A stretch of DNA of 64,000 nt from Aphanomyces cochlioides (GCA_019828595.1 JAHQRK010000029.1:496001-560000), one strand, 5' to 3'. Counted from the first letter of the stretch, positions 32,596-45,953 are shown. The notes: generated by a model not told the origin, from the letters alone. Program-made: numbers and translations.

Positions 32596-32850
32596 TGTGG
32601 TGAAATCGTTCGTTTCATTCATATTTGCATGTCCAGTCGGTTTGGCGAAACCGACATGCCTATGTGCATGTTCGAATCTCCAACCGTCATACGATCTTTC
32701 GAAAGATTTGGAGATCTTAGGTTGTAAGGTCGATAAACAGTTTGCATTTAACGGACTTGTGTGCAGGACAGCCGTCTGTGTGCTGTGTAGCCTCAAGTGG
32801 AGCTTGTTTGCGTGTCGGTGTCAGCGCAACACCACTACGAAGACACATCA
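32593..32850 (+). repeat. 3' LTR of the chromodomain Ty3/gypsy element
   Basis: Apparently identical to the 5' LTR; followed by CTGAC. Confidence 0.95.
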
Positions 32851-32985
32851 CTGACTTCGCAGCAAAGTTGAGCGACTCCTCGAATATATGTAGTCGGATA
32901 TGATATTTCCCTAACACAGATTTTGTATTTGTGTGTTTGACTCGGCTCACCAGCGCCCCCTTGAGCAAAAGGCAGAAGTACCATG
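32851..32985 (+). repeat. SSP-C downstream block, copy 2 (right half of the split locus)
   Basis: Matches 17690-17835. It continues the homology that stops at 26862, so the retrotransposon sits inside a second SSP-C locus. Confidence 0.75.
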
Positions 32986-33400
32986 ACAACCATGATGTTG
33001 AATCTTGTCCAGAGACACTCTAATCGACGACAGTGAGGAGCAGAGTGCGCTTGATCGAGAACAAAGTAAAGAATGTAATGGCTCACGCTCGAACGCCCCC
33101 AATCAAGGGGGATACATTCTATTCTCTAATTGAACCTCCCCAGGTAAGAGTACACTCCCTCAATGCTACGATACTCAAAGTTCCTGGTCGGGGAACGGAC
33201 AGCAGTATGATCAATCATACTCATAGAGAGTGAGGAAATTCAACCGAGCTTAGACCAAGCAGTGCCAGCGTATCCGCTTAAATCCTTCCACTGATATCCC
33301 ACTTCTTGGTGCTGCAAATGGGTTCTGCTTACAATTTCTGCTGAATCTTCTGCATGGAGAGACTAAAACGATGCAAATATACCGTCGCAAATTGAGCTGA
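32986..33400. other. Intergenic
   Basis: No gene or repeat recognised. Confidence 0.4.
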
Positions 33401-33577
33401 CTTGCGTCCAGAGTTGTGATACGTTATTAAATATCGTAATGTACGGTATTTCGTTACGTTATTTCGAATCGTATTACGATACGATATAATTATAACGTAC
33501 TTCATTACGTACGTTATTTTTTACCGTAATACCGTTTTACGTTATAAGGTATATTTACCAATTACTACTACGTACTA

Positions 33578-35415
33578 CTCTGGTCCGAAATGATTGCAAG
33601 CAAATTTATCTTGATTAAAGTATGCTGTCTCCGAGAAAATATACTAAAATTTGTATTGAGTTTCAAAATCCAATATTCCTCGCAAGAAATATAATGAAAG
33701 AACAGAAAATATATTTTTTTGTCTATTTAAGGAGATTCTATGCTATCGAGATGCTTTTGAGCACTTTCAAGGATGAGTGGATCACAAATCACATTGAATG
33801 TTGACAGCTCCTTAATCGAAGCGTCCTTCTTCATATGAGGGAGTTGAAAATCATTACCAGCCTTAGCCTCTAATGCCTTTTCCATTACCTTCTGCAAGGT
33901 AATAAACGTTTTCGAAAGCGTATTCGAAGACAGCTCATTGAAAGAGCTTTCTACAGCATCAATAAGCTCATCGATAGTACGAGTAAGCTTACGATGTTGT
34001 AGACTTTGAATAGAGTTAAAAAATCCTAAATCTAAAACATTAAAATAGGGCTATTTGGAGGTTGAGATGTGGTTTCGATGCCTGAAAGTCCATTTTCGAC
34101 GAGCCATTTTGTAGTCAAACGTCGATGAGGGCTGGCATTGTCCTGCTGTAGATAGATCGTATTCGACTGGCCTCCTCGTGGATATTTGGCTTGAATTGCA
34201 GGAATAACGTTTGATAAAACCATATCCTTGTAAACATCGGAGGTGACAGTCTGTGGCACAGTTACGACCGTTCCTCTCGGCCGATTCTTGCTTGCACGCT
34301 TTGCAACGACCTTCTCAACAAACGGCCACACGCCAAGCTTGCCATCAAACATACATTCCTTGTGGTAATCGTATCGCGGACGGCAAACAGCGGCAAGAAA
34401 CATCACTTTTGTGATAAAGTGCTTTGATTTCGTGGATCGTTTTGGCAGCACTTCTTCGGGAAAGACATAGAACTTCTTCTTGACCTTCGTCACGTAGAAC
34501 CACTTCTCGTCAACATGCACCACGTTGTACATGCTGTTGAAGACGTGGTTCGAACGAGACGAAGGCCTAAGAAACGAGAGGGCATGTTGGATGCGCTTGA
34601 TCTTGTTGTCTTCGGTCAAAAAGGGCTTCGAGTAATTTGACTTCGCCTTCAAGCTTCTTTCTTCTTTCATGAAGCGTATGAGTGTGGTCTTGGGAACTTG
34701 GCATTGCTCTGACATGGCTCGCAATGTCTGCCGGCTTTCCAACTGGACGGACTTGACTGCTTGATTTGCTGCGCTGTTCGTTTCTTCTTTCGACCAGAAT
34801 TTCCTAGACCAGTAAACCTTTAGAAATTTATACCTTTATGTTTTAATACATTTTCTGTAAATATAATTTTATGGAGGTTTTACCTTTGATTCTGGCGCCG
34901 ATGTCGGCCGTCGGTGAGCCTTTGCGTAAAGAGAGCCTAGCTCGCGCCCAGATGCGAGATATTGTCTGCCAATGGCATTTATACTTGCTGGCAAGTGTGA
35001 CGAATATCCCATGAGGCAGGGCACCTGCAGAGCTGCACGCGAGAAGAGTTTCATAGACACCAAGGCGTTCGTCGTGCCGGAGGTTTCGTTTGGTTTTTCG
35101 ACCAGTTGAGCACCGAGAGCTCAGGCGCGATGGTTCAGTTGACATTAGTAGATGTAATACTGCAAACTCAAGTGTAAGAAGGCGATGAAGTTTAGAAATG
35201 AATCGCTGGCCGGTCACTATGCATGTGCTCGCAATGAGTGATCAACTTTGGTGTCCAAAATCTCATGAACAAAAACGAGTTGGAACTTGCTGTAACTATC
35301 CAATCAAAGTAGAAAGTTTGTGCTATTCAGTGAACCAATCAGAAGCAAAAATCGCTTAAATTTAGAAAAATGCCGCCAATGAGAAGGCAAACCTTGCAAT
35401 CATTTCGGACCAGAG
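33578..35415 (-). mobile_element. mariner element with intact TIRs and TA duplication
   Basis: 33578-33600 and 35393-35415 are perfect 23-bp inverted repeats starting CTCTGGTCCGAAATGATTGC, flanked by TA (33576-33577 and 35416-35417). The match extends outward for five more bases. Length 1838 bp, one transposase gene on the minus strand. Confidence 0.95.
33727..35145 (-). pseudogene. mariner transposase, frameshifted
   Basis: The ATG at 35145 opens an N-terminal part with two helix-turn-helix-like segments (LASKYKCHWQTISRIW; later MSEQCQVPKTTLIRF). A gap at about 34750-34883 may be an intron (GT at 34883) or damage. The catalytic part has VVHVDEKWFY (first Asp), IYLQQDNASPH (second Asp) and, after a one-base deletion near 34045, LNVLDLGFFNSIQSLQ in place of the third-residue block, so the triad looks DDD-like as in mariner proper. 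The C terminus runs to a TAA at 33727. With its perfect ends the element could still be moved by another enzyme. Confidence 0.8.
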
Positions 35416-35552
35416 TAGTAGTAATTTTATCATTTTAATGGATTTAAGTGGTAACATGAGGCTAAAATAATGCTTTTCACCATCTGCAACCCAGTCTCTT
35501 AATTCCCCAGCAAGCTAGACGCCCCACTAATCATAGGCTAGCTTATATAAAG

Positions 35553-35898
35553 TATGACGGTTGAGCCTCGATCGTTGCTTGTCAAACTCATGGATCATCC
35601 CCACTGGTGACCCCTTTCAAACCACTAAGATTCTAGTTCGATTCGACCAAAGCGTCCTCGAACTCAAGCTCCTTCCATATTAGATGTTTAGATTATTAGA
35701 TAGCTATGTATCTCACTTTTCATTCTGCTCGACTACTCCTAACTCGGTTAATCTACACTACTGTTGTTAGTCTCCTTCCCCTTCCGATCCTGGTGCAGAG
35801 TCCTTGGCTAAAGTCGAGGATATTCGGTTCCTGGGAAGTCCAAACGTCTGGACCTTCGATTCTTTTTGTGCGTCATCGCTATCCCCGCGACCGTCACA
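35553..35898 (+). repeat. 5' LTR of the 10.7-kb Ty3/gypsy element
   Basis: 346 bp; two differences from 45954-46299 (about 35695 A/C and 35840 G/T). Confidence 0.92.
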
Positions 35899-35950
35899 AA
35901 AGTGGTGGAGAAGCAGGATATTCTCCAATTTTATTCAAGACTCTATCTCT

Positions 35951-38900
35951 ATGGATCCTCGAAGACCTACCGACTCGCCCATCCACGAGTCGTCTCAACA
36001 TCCAAGTCCCGCGTCACCTCCTCAGCTCATGTCTGAGTCTGATTCGGCTCTGATTCCGCGTCCTTCCTCTCCAACCTCAAGGAAGCGCACTTACAATATC
36101 GGATTCAACATCACGCTAACTCACCCGAGCAAGGTGATGATGAGAAGCGAGTCCGACCTGAACCTTACCTGGCGCTAACAGCCCCTGAGTCTGACATCAG
36201 CGATGACTCAATGGATCCTCGCAGTTCCAATGAAGACCTGACCTTATCCGAAGAGACTGCACTCGCGATCGCTTGCTCTGTACCCTTGCCCGAGGGGGAT
36301 GATGACTTGTATTTGTCTGACCCAAGCGTTCTCCCTCTTGCCTTGACTGATGGGGGAGCGATCCATGCTGAGTCCACTCAAGAAATCGTCCGATATGAAG
36401 CAAGCAACTCCACTTCTGTCGCGACTCAATCGGCGATCGTCGAGCGCACTGTCGTTACTCGCTCCATGACTGCCAATCCACGCCGAACAATTGCTGGACC
36501 GAATCCACTCGAACTCCATATTCCTCGCACTCTAGTCACAGAAAGAAGTGTCGTGACTCAGACTCAACACGTGCGACCTACCTCGAATCTGCGTCTGGAA
36601 CAAGGTCCTCGACTCCATTGCTGACTAACGCTCAAGTCCTACCTGACACCGTTGAAATTGTCACTACCCAACCTTCTCTTGGGATTCGACCAACGGTCCG
36701 ATCCACTGACCAAGTGAACTCTTACGATCCCGTCCTCCTAACTCATGATCAGTCCACGAACGCTCGACGGCTCTTACCTTCGTCTGCGCCGAGCCAAATG
36801 AACGATCCACCAGCGAACCATGAACTCGTGCCTTCGGACGTTGAAATGGAAAATGAGACTCCCGAAACTGCCCTTACGTTGGTTTCCAATTTCTCCGTCC
36901 AACTGCAGTCGTTACAAACGCAAGTCGACTCCTCGTCCGTTATGTTCAACTCCCTCAATGATCATTTGAATCTTGCACTACAGATGTCGCAGTCGCAACA
37001 CGAAATGGCGGTGACTTCCTTGAATTCTCTATGGATCTCCTTGCATGGACTCTCCGATCGCACCAACCAAGTCCAGCTCGAAATGAATTCTACGTATGGA
37101 GAACTCAAGTCTGCACTAACCGATCTTCAACATTCTAATCGATCTCCGACGCACGAAACTGACTTTGTCCGTTTGGAAACTGTCTTGGCTGGTCAACAAA
37201 CGACCATTTCGAATTTGCATCAGTCATTGCAACAGCACTCGGCTGAACAACAGCGCATTAGCCAGAACCTCGAGACTCTGGCTAACGACCGCGCCTCCGA
37301 CTTTCATCGCATCTTACACGAACTACAGGTTTTGAGTCGCTCCCACGAAGAAACTCAAGCGGCGACTCAACAAAAACTTGACCGCAGCGAACTCAACCAA
37401 GTCGAACTCATCGAATCCAATCGCCGACTCAACGCACAAGTCGACGCTTTGACTCAGGACAACTCGACTCTACTCCACCGCGTCCAAACTCTCGAAGTCG
37501 CCTGTCAGCGACTCACTCGCGAAATCCACGCTGTTTCGAAATCTGAGTCTGATACCCCAGTGTCTACCAATGGGTTTGACTCACCAAAATCGACACCTGA
37601 TTCTACCCATCGGCTGCTCCTAGAACTTCAATCGTCCATCAACGCAATGGCAACCGAAATGTCCGACGTCAAGGAATCAATCGCCGACTCAACCTCCAAT
37701 CAAGCATTCGGACGTGCTGTCAAGTATACCACGACTCCGACTTCCGACGATCAAGCTCATTGCGAATTCTTCATGAAGCAGCTGATCGATCAAGCTGATC
37801 GTTGTCAGCTGGGCGATTCTGATCGCAAGATGCTGCTCGGACTCAAACTCTCGTCCGACAAAGTCCACCCTGCCTTGAATCAGTGGTGGATCGCTTTGTC
37901 CAAGACCAAAAACGGTAACGTATGGAGTGAGATCTATGACAATTTCATGGATCGCTTCTGCAATCGCACCCCTCGTGAGCTTGTAGACCACCTGTTCGAA
38001 GACTCAGAACGACTTGAGGGGGAATCTGTCAAGGCCTATGCGATCCGACTCCAATCGATCCTTGATGACATCGACGTACCCGACCACCAGGGAGTCGTTA
38101 TCTTCAAACTTGGGGTCCGGCACGCGAGAGCTGAGTCCTGTCTGGAAAACACCGACAAGGAGCTCTGTTCTATTGCTGACTGCATGAAGCTCCTTCGGAC
38201 TCGCCAGATCCGACTTGACGATCCGCCTGTCTACCGTGAACGAATGCGATCTCGATCGGGATCCGCTTCAACTACGTTGGCCTCGTCTAAATCGAATCTC
38301 AGCGATCGATCCGCCCCTTCGACCCCCGAACAATCTCCTCGACCAAACCGTAGGAACTCGAAAGTCGGCTTCCAGGAGGATCCGACTCTCGCCAAGATCC
38401 TCGAAGCAATCCATACGACCCAGACGAGTCAACAAGCTTTCGTCGCCCAGATTCAACAACTTACTGAAGCCCTCGCGAAGCCAGCGACTCCGTTCTTCGC
38501 TGCCCCAGTCCAGGCTCAAATGAATGTCCCCTATGCATATCATTCGCCATACGCACCCGGATTCCCACAGCAACCTACTCCACCCAGTGCCAATCCGATC
38601 GCAGTCCCTGCCGCGACTCAGCAATCCGGACCCTCTCGATCGCGACCTCGCACTGACTTAGCCCCGGTCATGATCACCACTAAGCCTGACGACATGACGA
38701 CCAGCGGCGTGAAGGTCTGCGGTCGATGCGATCGACTCGGCCATGGTGCCGAAGACTGCCCTCGAAAGTTCCTCCGTTGCAACTTGTGCCACCAAGTCGG
38801 TCACTATGTCGGCGAGCATGTCCGAACCTGCCCAATCTGCAAGCAAGTCGGCCACTCTGCGTCGCGCTGCCCATCCCGTCCAGCTGACAAGGCTTGTGCT

Positions 38901-39530
38901 CGCGGCGCCAGGACGACTCCTGCGGAAACAGGACGCGTCCTGGTATGCCAGACTCAACACGTTTCCCACGTGTCCGAGACAAATGCATCTGATTCTTCTT
39001 ATGATGACTCTTCTGGAGGATCTCATGTCTCGACACAAGACTCGCTTCCTACTTCTCGACCCCATCAACCGGACTCAATCCGCTCGCCCAAGTCGCGTCG
39101 TACACCTGACACTGTGAATCCGACTGCGCCTGAACCTGTCCCAGTCTTTACAGACGACGAAATCACTGATCTGATGGAGTCCCACCTTGAGTTCCCTGAG
39201 GAGGAATACTCGAAAGAAATCGAAGATCGACTTTACCCAATCACTAAGTCGGACGTTCGCAAACAACTTGAACGCATTCGCAAACGACAAGTCAACCCGA
39301 CCCATGAGGAAATCCTACGCTCCTTGGACTTATCGGAGACGGACTCACACTTACTACTTGCCCCTGCTGATATCGAGGACGAGACTCTCTGGTTGAAATG
39401 GTTTGCGGACAATCTAGAAAAATGCGACGAGGCGCGAAGAGCCAGTCGAGACTTCAACAACACTCGCAAACACCAGTTAGCTCGAGTTTCTTGGATTGAC
39501 GCGAATCCTTATAATAATATATATCCTTGA
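35951..39530 (+). pseudogene. gag with coiled coil and three zinc knuckles
   Basis: From the ATG at 35951 the N terminus (MDPRRPTDSPIHESSQHPSP) is Ser/Pro-rich and changes frame near 36115 and again near 36600. The main frame then runs uninterrupted for over 900 codons. It has a long coiled coil (about 36900-37550), a retrotransposon gag domain (near 37850-38230: WWIALSKTKNGNVWSEIYDN), a Pro-rich linker and three zinc knuckles (38717-38880: CGRCDRLGHGAEDC, CNLCHQVGHYV, CPICKQVGHSASRC). The gag TGA at 39528 is followed one base later by the pol ATG in another frame. Confidence 0.82.
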
Positions 39531-39531
39531 C

Positions 39532-42500
39532 ATGGATGAATCTCCAGACGATGGTGCGCCTATCTTAGGTGAAGACTCATGCACGACGTCCTCTGAAGAC
39601 GAGAAACTGCCGACCGACGCTGTAACGTATCTGCCTGACATTCCGACATCATGTTCCGGCGTGCGACAATCCACGAATTTCGAATGTTCCGACGAATTCT
39701 GGAATGAATTACCGTTGGACTATCCACAATCGACTCCAACTGCCTCAACTCAAGCTCGAACCAAGTCTCGACAACTACGCAGTCTCCATCGCAAATCGGC
39801 TAAGATCGATCCAACCTATTGCTCCGACCTACTTGAAGGAAATCTGCCCTCTGTGCGACGCTTATGCAGACTGACACGATTATGCCACTCTCGATCCAGA
39901 TCCGATGCGGATCCATTTATCCAAGCATACGTCAACAACATGAAAGCCACGACACTGATCGACACTGGAGCTACATCTAGCTTTGTCAGCGCGACTTTCT
40001 GGCACAAATTAGGATGCCCAACTCTGTCACAACCTCGATCCTCCTTTGTATCAGCCGACAACTCTCGACTCGAAATGCTTGGTCGCATCAAACTCACGAT
40101 CAACTTAGCTGGACGCAAAGTCCTCTTCCCTTTCTGGGTCATGCCGACTGACCTTACAGACTGCATTGTTGGCATCGATCTATTACGCCAAATGGGTGCG
40201 ATTATCAACTTGAATGACAACACACTATCGATCGATGGCTGCGACGAGCTGATCTCACTTTCGCCACTGAGCCCTACACAACAGGAGACTCATGCAACTG
40301 GACCTGTCACAGTCGCAACAGCGACTCAAATCCCTCCACGATCTTTCCAATGGATCACGTGCTCTGCGGGATCAGACTTACCAACTTCGACCACTATACT
40401 CGTCGAACCCACCAAGTCGGCTCTACTACACGCCGCAGCTGCCTTACATCGCACAAATCCATCGCGGACTGTACTCCTTAAGTCGCTAATCCTTCCGCCG
40501 ATCCATCTTCCTGCTCATGCGATCCTTGGTACATGGATGGCGTTACCTCGTGATCACATGGAATCAACCCTCGACTCACGCGATTCCCGCACACAACCAG
40601 GCAACGGTCAATCCTCACATACTACAGATGAACCCAGGAGGGTCCTCACTCAAATCGGGGGCCCCGGCGTTGTCTGCCCTTTGCAATCGGAGACGACTTC
40701 GACTAAAGAACTACCTATCGACTGGACTGACTCAAGTCTCAGCATCGATCAACGCGAGCTCTTACGCAAGACTCTCATGAAGTTCTCCGACATATTCGTC
40801 GACTCATCCAAAGCCCCCGGACGGACTCATCTGATCGAATTCAGCATCGACACGGGCAATAACCCTCCGATCCGAAGCGTACCATATCGGACTTCGAAGG
40901 CAGAAGGCGACATTATGGAGGCGGAACTCAACCAATACCTGGATCTAGGACTGATCCGACCCTCGAAGAGTCCCTGGTCAAGTCCAGTGCTTATGATCCG
41001 CAAGCCAGATGGATCGATACGCTTCTGTATCGACTACCGCAAACTCAACAGCATCACAGTGAAAGACTCTTACCCTATGCCTCGGATCGACGATCTACTA
41101 GATGTCCTTGGCAGAGCCAAACTCTTCTCCACTATGGAGATTGCGTCGGGATATTGGAATGTCCCGATGGCTAAAGACAGTATTGAGAAGACGGCGTTCA
41201 CATGCAAGTACGGACTCTACGAATGGCTCGTCATGCCATTCGGACTCTGCAACGCAGTCCCATGTTTCGAGAGACTTATGGAACACATCCTGATCGACTA
41301 CAAATGGCGAACTTGCCTAGTCTATCTAGACGATTGCATCGTTTACAGCGAAGACTTTGGATCGCATTTGATCCGACTCAGTCAAGTCCTTACTAAATTC
41401 AGAGAAGCTGGATTCAAACTCAAGATGTCCAAGTGCAAATGGGGTCGATCGTCAGTTCCATTCTTAGGACACATTGTCACACCAGCTGGAATTCTCCCGA
41501 ATCCTGAGAAAATCAAGTCAGTCCTCCGCGTCAAAACACTCAAAGATGCCTCGGAAGTCCGCGCATTCTTGGGACTCGCTGGTTATTTCCGTCGATTCGT
41601 ACGCGACTTCTCTAAGATCGCTGCACCCTTGACCAACTTACTAACTGCCGAACAATTTACCTGGTCGACCGCATGTGACGAGGCGCTCGAACGTCTCAAA
41701 CGCAGTCTGGTCTCTCCACCGATCCTGGCACACCCTGATTTCGATCTACCTTTCTCGATCTGGGTCGATGCCAGTCATATAGCAGTCGGTGCAGTCCTTA
41801 TGCAAAAACAACAAGGCAAGAATCGCGTCATCGCTTATGCCAGTCAATCCTTGACAAAGGCTCAGCAATAATGGATCTCAAAAGAAATGGGGATCTCTGA
41901 GATCGAATGTTGGGGAATCGTATGGGCGACTCGAAAGTTCCGACCTTATATCGATCGCAGACACTTTGACATTTATACCGATCACGAAGCCATGACTTGG
42001 CTCTTCAATACTGGATCGCGCTCAGGAAACCACAAACTCACCCGATGGGCCATGGAGATTCAAGGACTCGACTACACAGTCATCCATCGACCCGGCGAAC
42101 TCAACGGGGCCGCTGACGGATTATCTCGACTCGCAGTCTGCCCTATCCAGACTCGACGCATGAGTCGCCTTAACAGTGCTCCCGTTAACCTACAACCATC
42201 ACTGACACACGAAGGATCCACGCCCGACCCGACTGACTCCAACACATCAGTCGCTAAGTCCACACCATTCCAGAATCCTCAACAACCACCAAATCCCAGA
42301 GTCAGCACAACTCCTATGGAACTCTTCGACCGACGAGGTCGTCCATCACCTCGACTTTACAATGAGCAAGCTAACGACCCATGGATCGTAGTCCTACGAG
42401 CCTACCTAGAGGATGGCGCGATCCCCCTCGATTCTTACCTACAAAACTTGATTGTCCGCAACAGTCAGCAATACCTTATGCAACAAGGCATCGTTTGCCG

Positions 42501-44109
42501 CTACGTCACTATCAAGACTCCATTGAGAAACCCCGAACTTATCATTGTTCCGGTGATCCCGCACTCCTTAGTCGAGGAAGTCCTATATGCAAGTCATGCA
42601 TCTCCTGTCGCTGGACACCTCAGACTCATGAAAGCTCGCGAGCGGATCCGTCGGACTGCCTACTGGTTGAATTGGCAACTCAATTGCAAGGACTACGTCT
42701 CGAAATGTCCCGACTGCAATAGTGCCAAGGGCGGTCGACCCTGGAGACAAGGTCCGATGCAAAGGATGCCGATCTATTCACTACGAGCTCCCTTCGGTCT
42801 ATTGGTTGTCGACGCATTGGGTCCCTTGCCCACAACGAACCGCGGCAACAAATACATCTTGGTCTTTGCTGACTACTTTACATGATGGGTCGAAGCTTTC
42901 CCAGTCGCGGATCTAAAGACCTCGACTTTCTCCAGAGTCCTGATCGACGAAGTCTTGTGCCGCTTCGGGATTCCGGACAAACTTCTATCCGATCGAGGAT
43001 CTAACTTTGTCTCTGAACTCGCGACCACGATGTACACAACCCTCGGGATCCACAAACTCGCCAGCGCCCCTTATCACCCTCAGGGTCAAGGTCTAGTCGA
43101 ACTGTTCAATCACACGATCGTCCAGATGATGAAGATCTATGTCAACGATCACCACACTGACTGGGATACTAACCTACCCAGGCTACTTTTCGCCTATCGG
43201 ACCGCACATCACGAAACTCTTGGCGACTCACCTTACTTCTGCCTCTTCGGTCGGGACCCAACCTTACCTCTCGACTTAGCCTTCCTTAACTCCGATCCCG
43301 CTTGGAAGTCCGACGATCTTCCTCAATACAAGCGCCGACTCGCCTCATCATGGAAGGAAATGAGACGACTTGTCGAGAATCAGATGGCCTCGGGACAGAA
43401 CAAAAGTGCAGCAGCGAAATCTGATCAGAAACCGATCTCCTTCGACGATCAGTCCGCAGTCTGGGTCTACAAATACTTCTCGAAGTCGACCAACCCCGAC
43501 GACAAGCGGATTCCCAAGCTAGCGACTCACTGGCACGGCCCATATCGGATCGATCGCAAAATGGGACCCAACACGTACAAGATCGACATCCAGACTCACC
43601 CGGACAAGATCGTCACGGTCAACGTGGACCGTCTAAAGCCCTTCAAAGGTTACTATTCCAGACCTTTCAACGAGGAAGTCCCTGAGAATGAGTCACCTCT
43701 CGACGACTTTACGATCGACTGTCTACCCAGATCTAGCTTCATAGATCGCGTCGATTACAGCGACGGGGACGTCGCTTACACCTCCGTCGACTGGCCACTC
43801 CACAAGATCTGTGACAAACGTCGGCTACCTAACACTCGCGAACCCGATACCTCGTTGAGCGTGTCGACGGCTACAAATACTGGACTCCGGCCTCCAAGTT
43901 ATCAGACTACCGATCTTACGTCAACAACTTCGAGAATTCACTACGCATGGACAAGGACTGCCTCCTCTACGACGATCCCCTCGGTTTTCCGACTTAGACA
44001 ACGAAACTCGACCAATGGACATCTATCATTAGAGTCCCTCACAAATCAGTACTCTACCAAGCGTCTACTACCATACGCTACCTTGGACTCTGGCTCTGGA
44101 TGCCTCTGA
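39532..44109 (+). pseudogene. pol: PR-RT-RH-INT with two in-frame stops
   Basis: One reading frame from the ATG at 39532 to the TGA ending at 44109, broken only by TAA at 41869 and TGA at 42883. Protease TLIDTGATSSFV; reverse transcriptase with KPDGSIRFCIDYRKLN and CLVYLDDCIVYS; RNase H with IWVDASHIAVGAV and IYTDHEAMTW; integrase with an HHCC finger (HASPVAGHLRLMKA, CPDCNSAKGG), VVDALGPLP, LLSDRGSNFVSE and GLVELFNHTI. No chromodomain is seen; the C terminus is Ser/Thr-rich. Both stops are explained by one C-to-T change each (CAA in a QQQW context; CGA before WVEAFP), so the copy was recently intact. Confidence 0.88.
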
Positions 44110-44185
44110 CACGAACAAAACACAAACAGAAAGGAGTCAAATTTATTACGCCTTACGACTACAAGTCCGCGCCGACACTACGTCG

Positions 44186-45741
44186 CTAAATCACTTGCGG
44201 ACCTTCACCCGGACGAAACCCAGTCGGATCGGCTCCCGCTAACTCAATGTTCGTTTCGCGATCCAAGACGTGCAAACGATTGGGGCTGATCCAACGCCCG
44301 ACGTAATTCGGCTCTTGAGTTTGCTGCCGTTGCAGGAAGTCCGGCATCGGGTGGATCCCTTCGGGGTAATTGACATACGGAAACGGCTCGGTGCGGTTCT
44401 CGGCGGCATGCCCTGCGATAACACCGTTCACCAAGTTGGTAACCCATGGACTTCGGTCCGCCCTACAATCGTTCAACCACATGACGCAGATCCAACTCCA
44501 AAACTGCCCTTGACGGCAACCGGCGGCAGTGTCCATGGTCAGCTGTCGCAAAGCGTCCACTGACATAATTTGCGGAAATCGGGTGAAGTCCGGTCAACGC
44601 TTCTGGCCTTCCGATTCAAGGTAGTGGATCGCCTCCACTGAATCCGCTCGCTCGACCAGACGAATGATCTCCAACGAGTGGAGGCAGATCTCCGACGGCC
44701 AGTAGGGATGCACGTTGTAGAGGAGGAAGTGAAAGACTGAACCCCCCTCGATCGCGTGCAGGGCGTTGGCTAAACGGTTGAAAGCCCGCTTCGCTCCTTC
44801 AAGTCCGCTCTTGCAAACATTCGCAGATATGTCAACCTACGTCATATCATTAGCGATCGTCGAAGGCGAGAGACTTACGTTCCAACCCGCGCTGGTGTAC
44901 GCTCCGGTCCCCAACCAGAAAAATCGCTCCCAGACCTTACGCCCATGATCGATCCACCACTGGCGTAACGACTGATTCCACTCTCGCTGAGAGAGGTTCA
45001 CCCCCGGCAAGAACGACTGGAAGCTGTCGATCCAACGATCCCATGTTCTCGAATCCCGGACTTCGAGATACTTCAACCGAAATCCACCATCGAGATTTGG
45101 GAAGTGTCTGAGCGCAGCGACTCCCTCCGCATCGACTGTTATCACGATCGTGGATGGTGGATCCTTCTTCGGTTTCTTGGGATCGGGCTCCCCCGTTGCC
45201 TCATGATCGAACTCATCTACGACGGAAATCAGAATCAACTGTATTATTTCTGATTACCCTCGGATCCAGCCAAGTCAAGCAAGTCGGGCTGCCCGTGAGC
45301 CGCGGATCCCTCAGAGGATGTCGTTTTGGGAATGCTCAGCGGTGAGAGTCCGTCGCCTTTTTCAAGACGAAAAATGGTCGCCTGAGCGCGCAAAAACTCG
45401 ATCCACGCGTCCTGCCCCTTAATCTTGCCCGCAATGTAATCCACGAATTCTGACACCGGATCCGCCGCAGGCGTAGCACGAGACGCGGACTCGGCCTTCA
45501 ATTGGTCTTGGATTAACTTCTGCTCCTCGGCCAAATCAGTTGATTTGGACAAGCACTCGGTCAGCAATTTTCGTATCTGCTCAGCAGTCGCGATCGACGA
45601 CCGAACCACCTTCAAGGTCTCCTTGACCGGATCCTGGGCGCCAGACTTTCCCGCGACCGCCTTCTTACCCGACATGCTGTGCTTCCGCTTCACCTTGAGA
45701 AATGAATCACTTCGACCCAACTCCTCTCCAGGACCAGACAT
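44186..45741 (-). CDS. Spliced antisense gene inside the Ty3/gypsy element
   Basis: Runs opposite to gag-pol between pol and the 3' LTR. Exon 1 is 45741-45258, intron 1 45257-45217 (41 nt, GTAATC...GTAG), exon 2 45216-44879, intron 2 44878-44837 (42 nt, GTAAGT, a CTAATGA branch-like site, GTAG), exon 3 44836-44186. Both junctions keep the frame. The total is 491 codons with one internal TGA at 44594-44596. The N terminus is basic (KVKRKHSMSGKK), then comes a helical stretch (about 60-110), a Lys/Pro-rich patch (PDPKKPKKDPP), and a Trp-rich region (DRWIDSF, QSLRQWWIDHGRKVWERFFW). No signal peptide or membrane segment is evident, so I see nothing envelope-like. I recognise no family. The opposite strand here has no long open frame, which favours real coding. 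Confidence 0.6.
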
Positions 45742-45953
45742 GTCTAGACTACCAAACGATCTATCCAATCTAGTCGATCCATTCGTGCGATTCACGATTC
45801 TATTGGATCCCTACTGACTACCCTATCTACCGACTCACATCAAGCGCCTCATGTCGCTTGACTTGATTGATTGCCATCAACCCGTTGATGGATCGAGTCT
45901 CCCAACCGTCCCAACTTGCGTTCGACATGAGGGTCGAAACTTACCAGGGGGCT

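Larger units (their letters stand above)
26863..32850 (+). mobile_element. Ty3/gypsy chromodomain retrotransposon (young insertion)
   Basis: Two 258-bp LTRs (26863-27120 and 32593-32850) start TGATGT and end ACATCA. Reading base by base I found no difference between them. The flanks are CTGAC on both sides (26858-26862 and 32851-32855), a 5-bp target duplication. Between the LTRs lie gag, protease, reverse transcriptase, RNase H, integrase and a C-terminal chromodomain in the Ty3/gypsy order. No TGG primer-binding site directly follows the 5' LTR. The element interrupts the block that follows SSP-C. Confidence 0.95.

Noticed and set aside
33409..33570. ACGTTA-rich stretch as an independent satellite or CRISPR-like array
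   Set aside because: Units are irregular, and with 49715-49850 it forms the inverted ends of a hAT-like element with an 8-bp target duplication.
44186..45741. Antisense gene as an envelope gene
   Set aside because: No signal peptide or membrane segment, and it lies on the wrong strand for an env gene.
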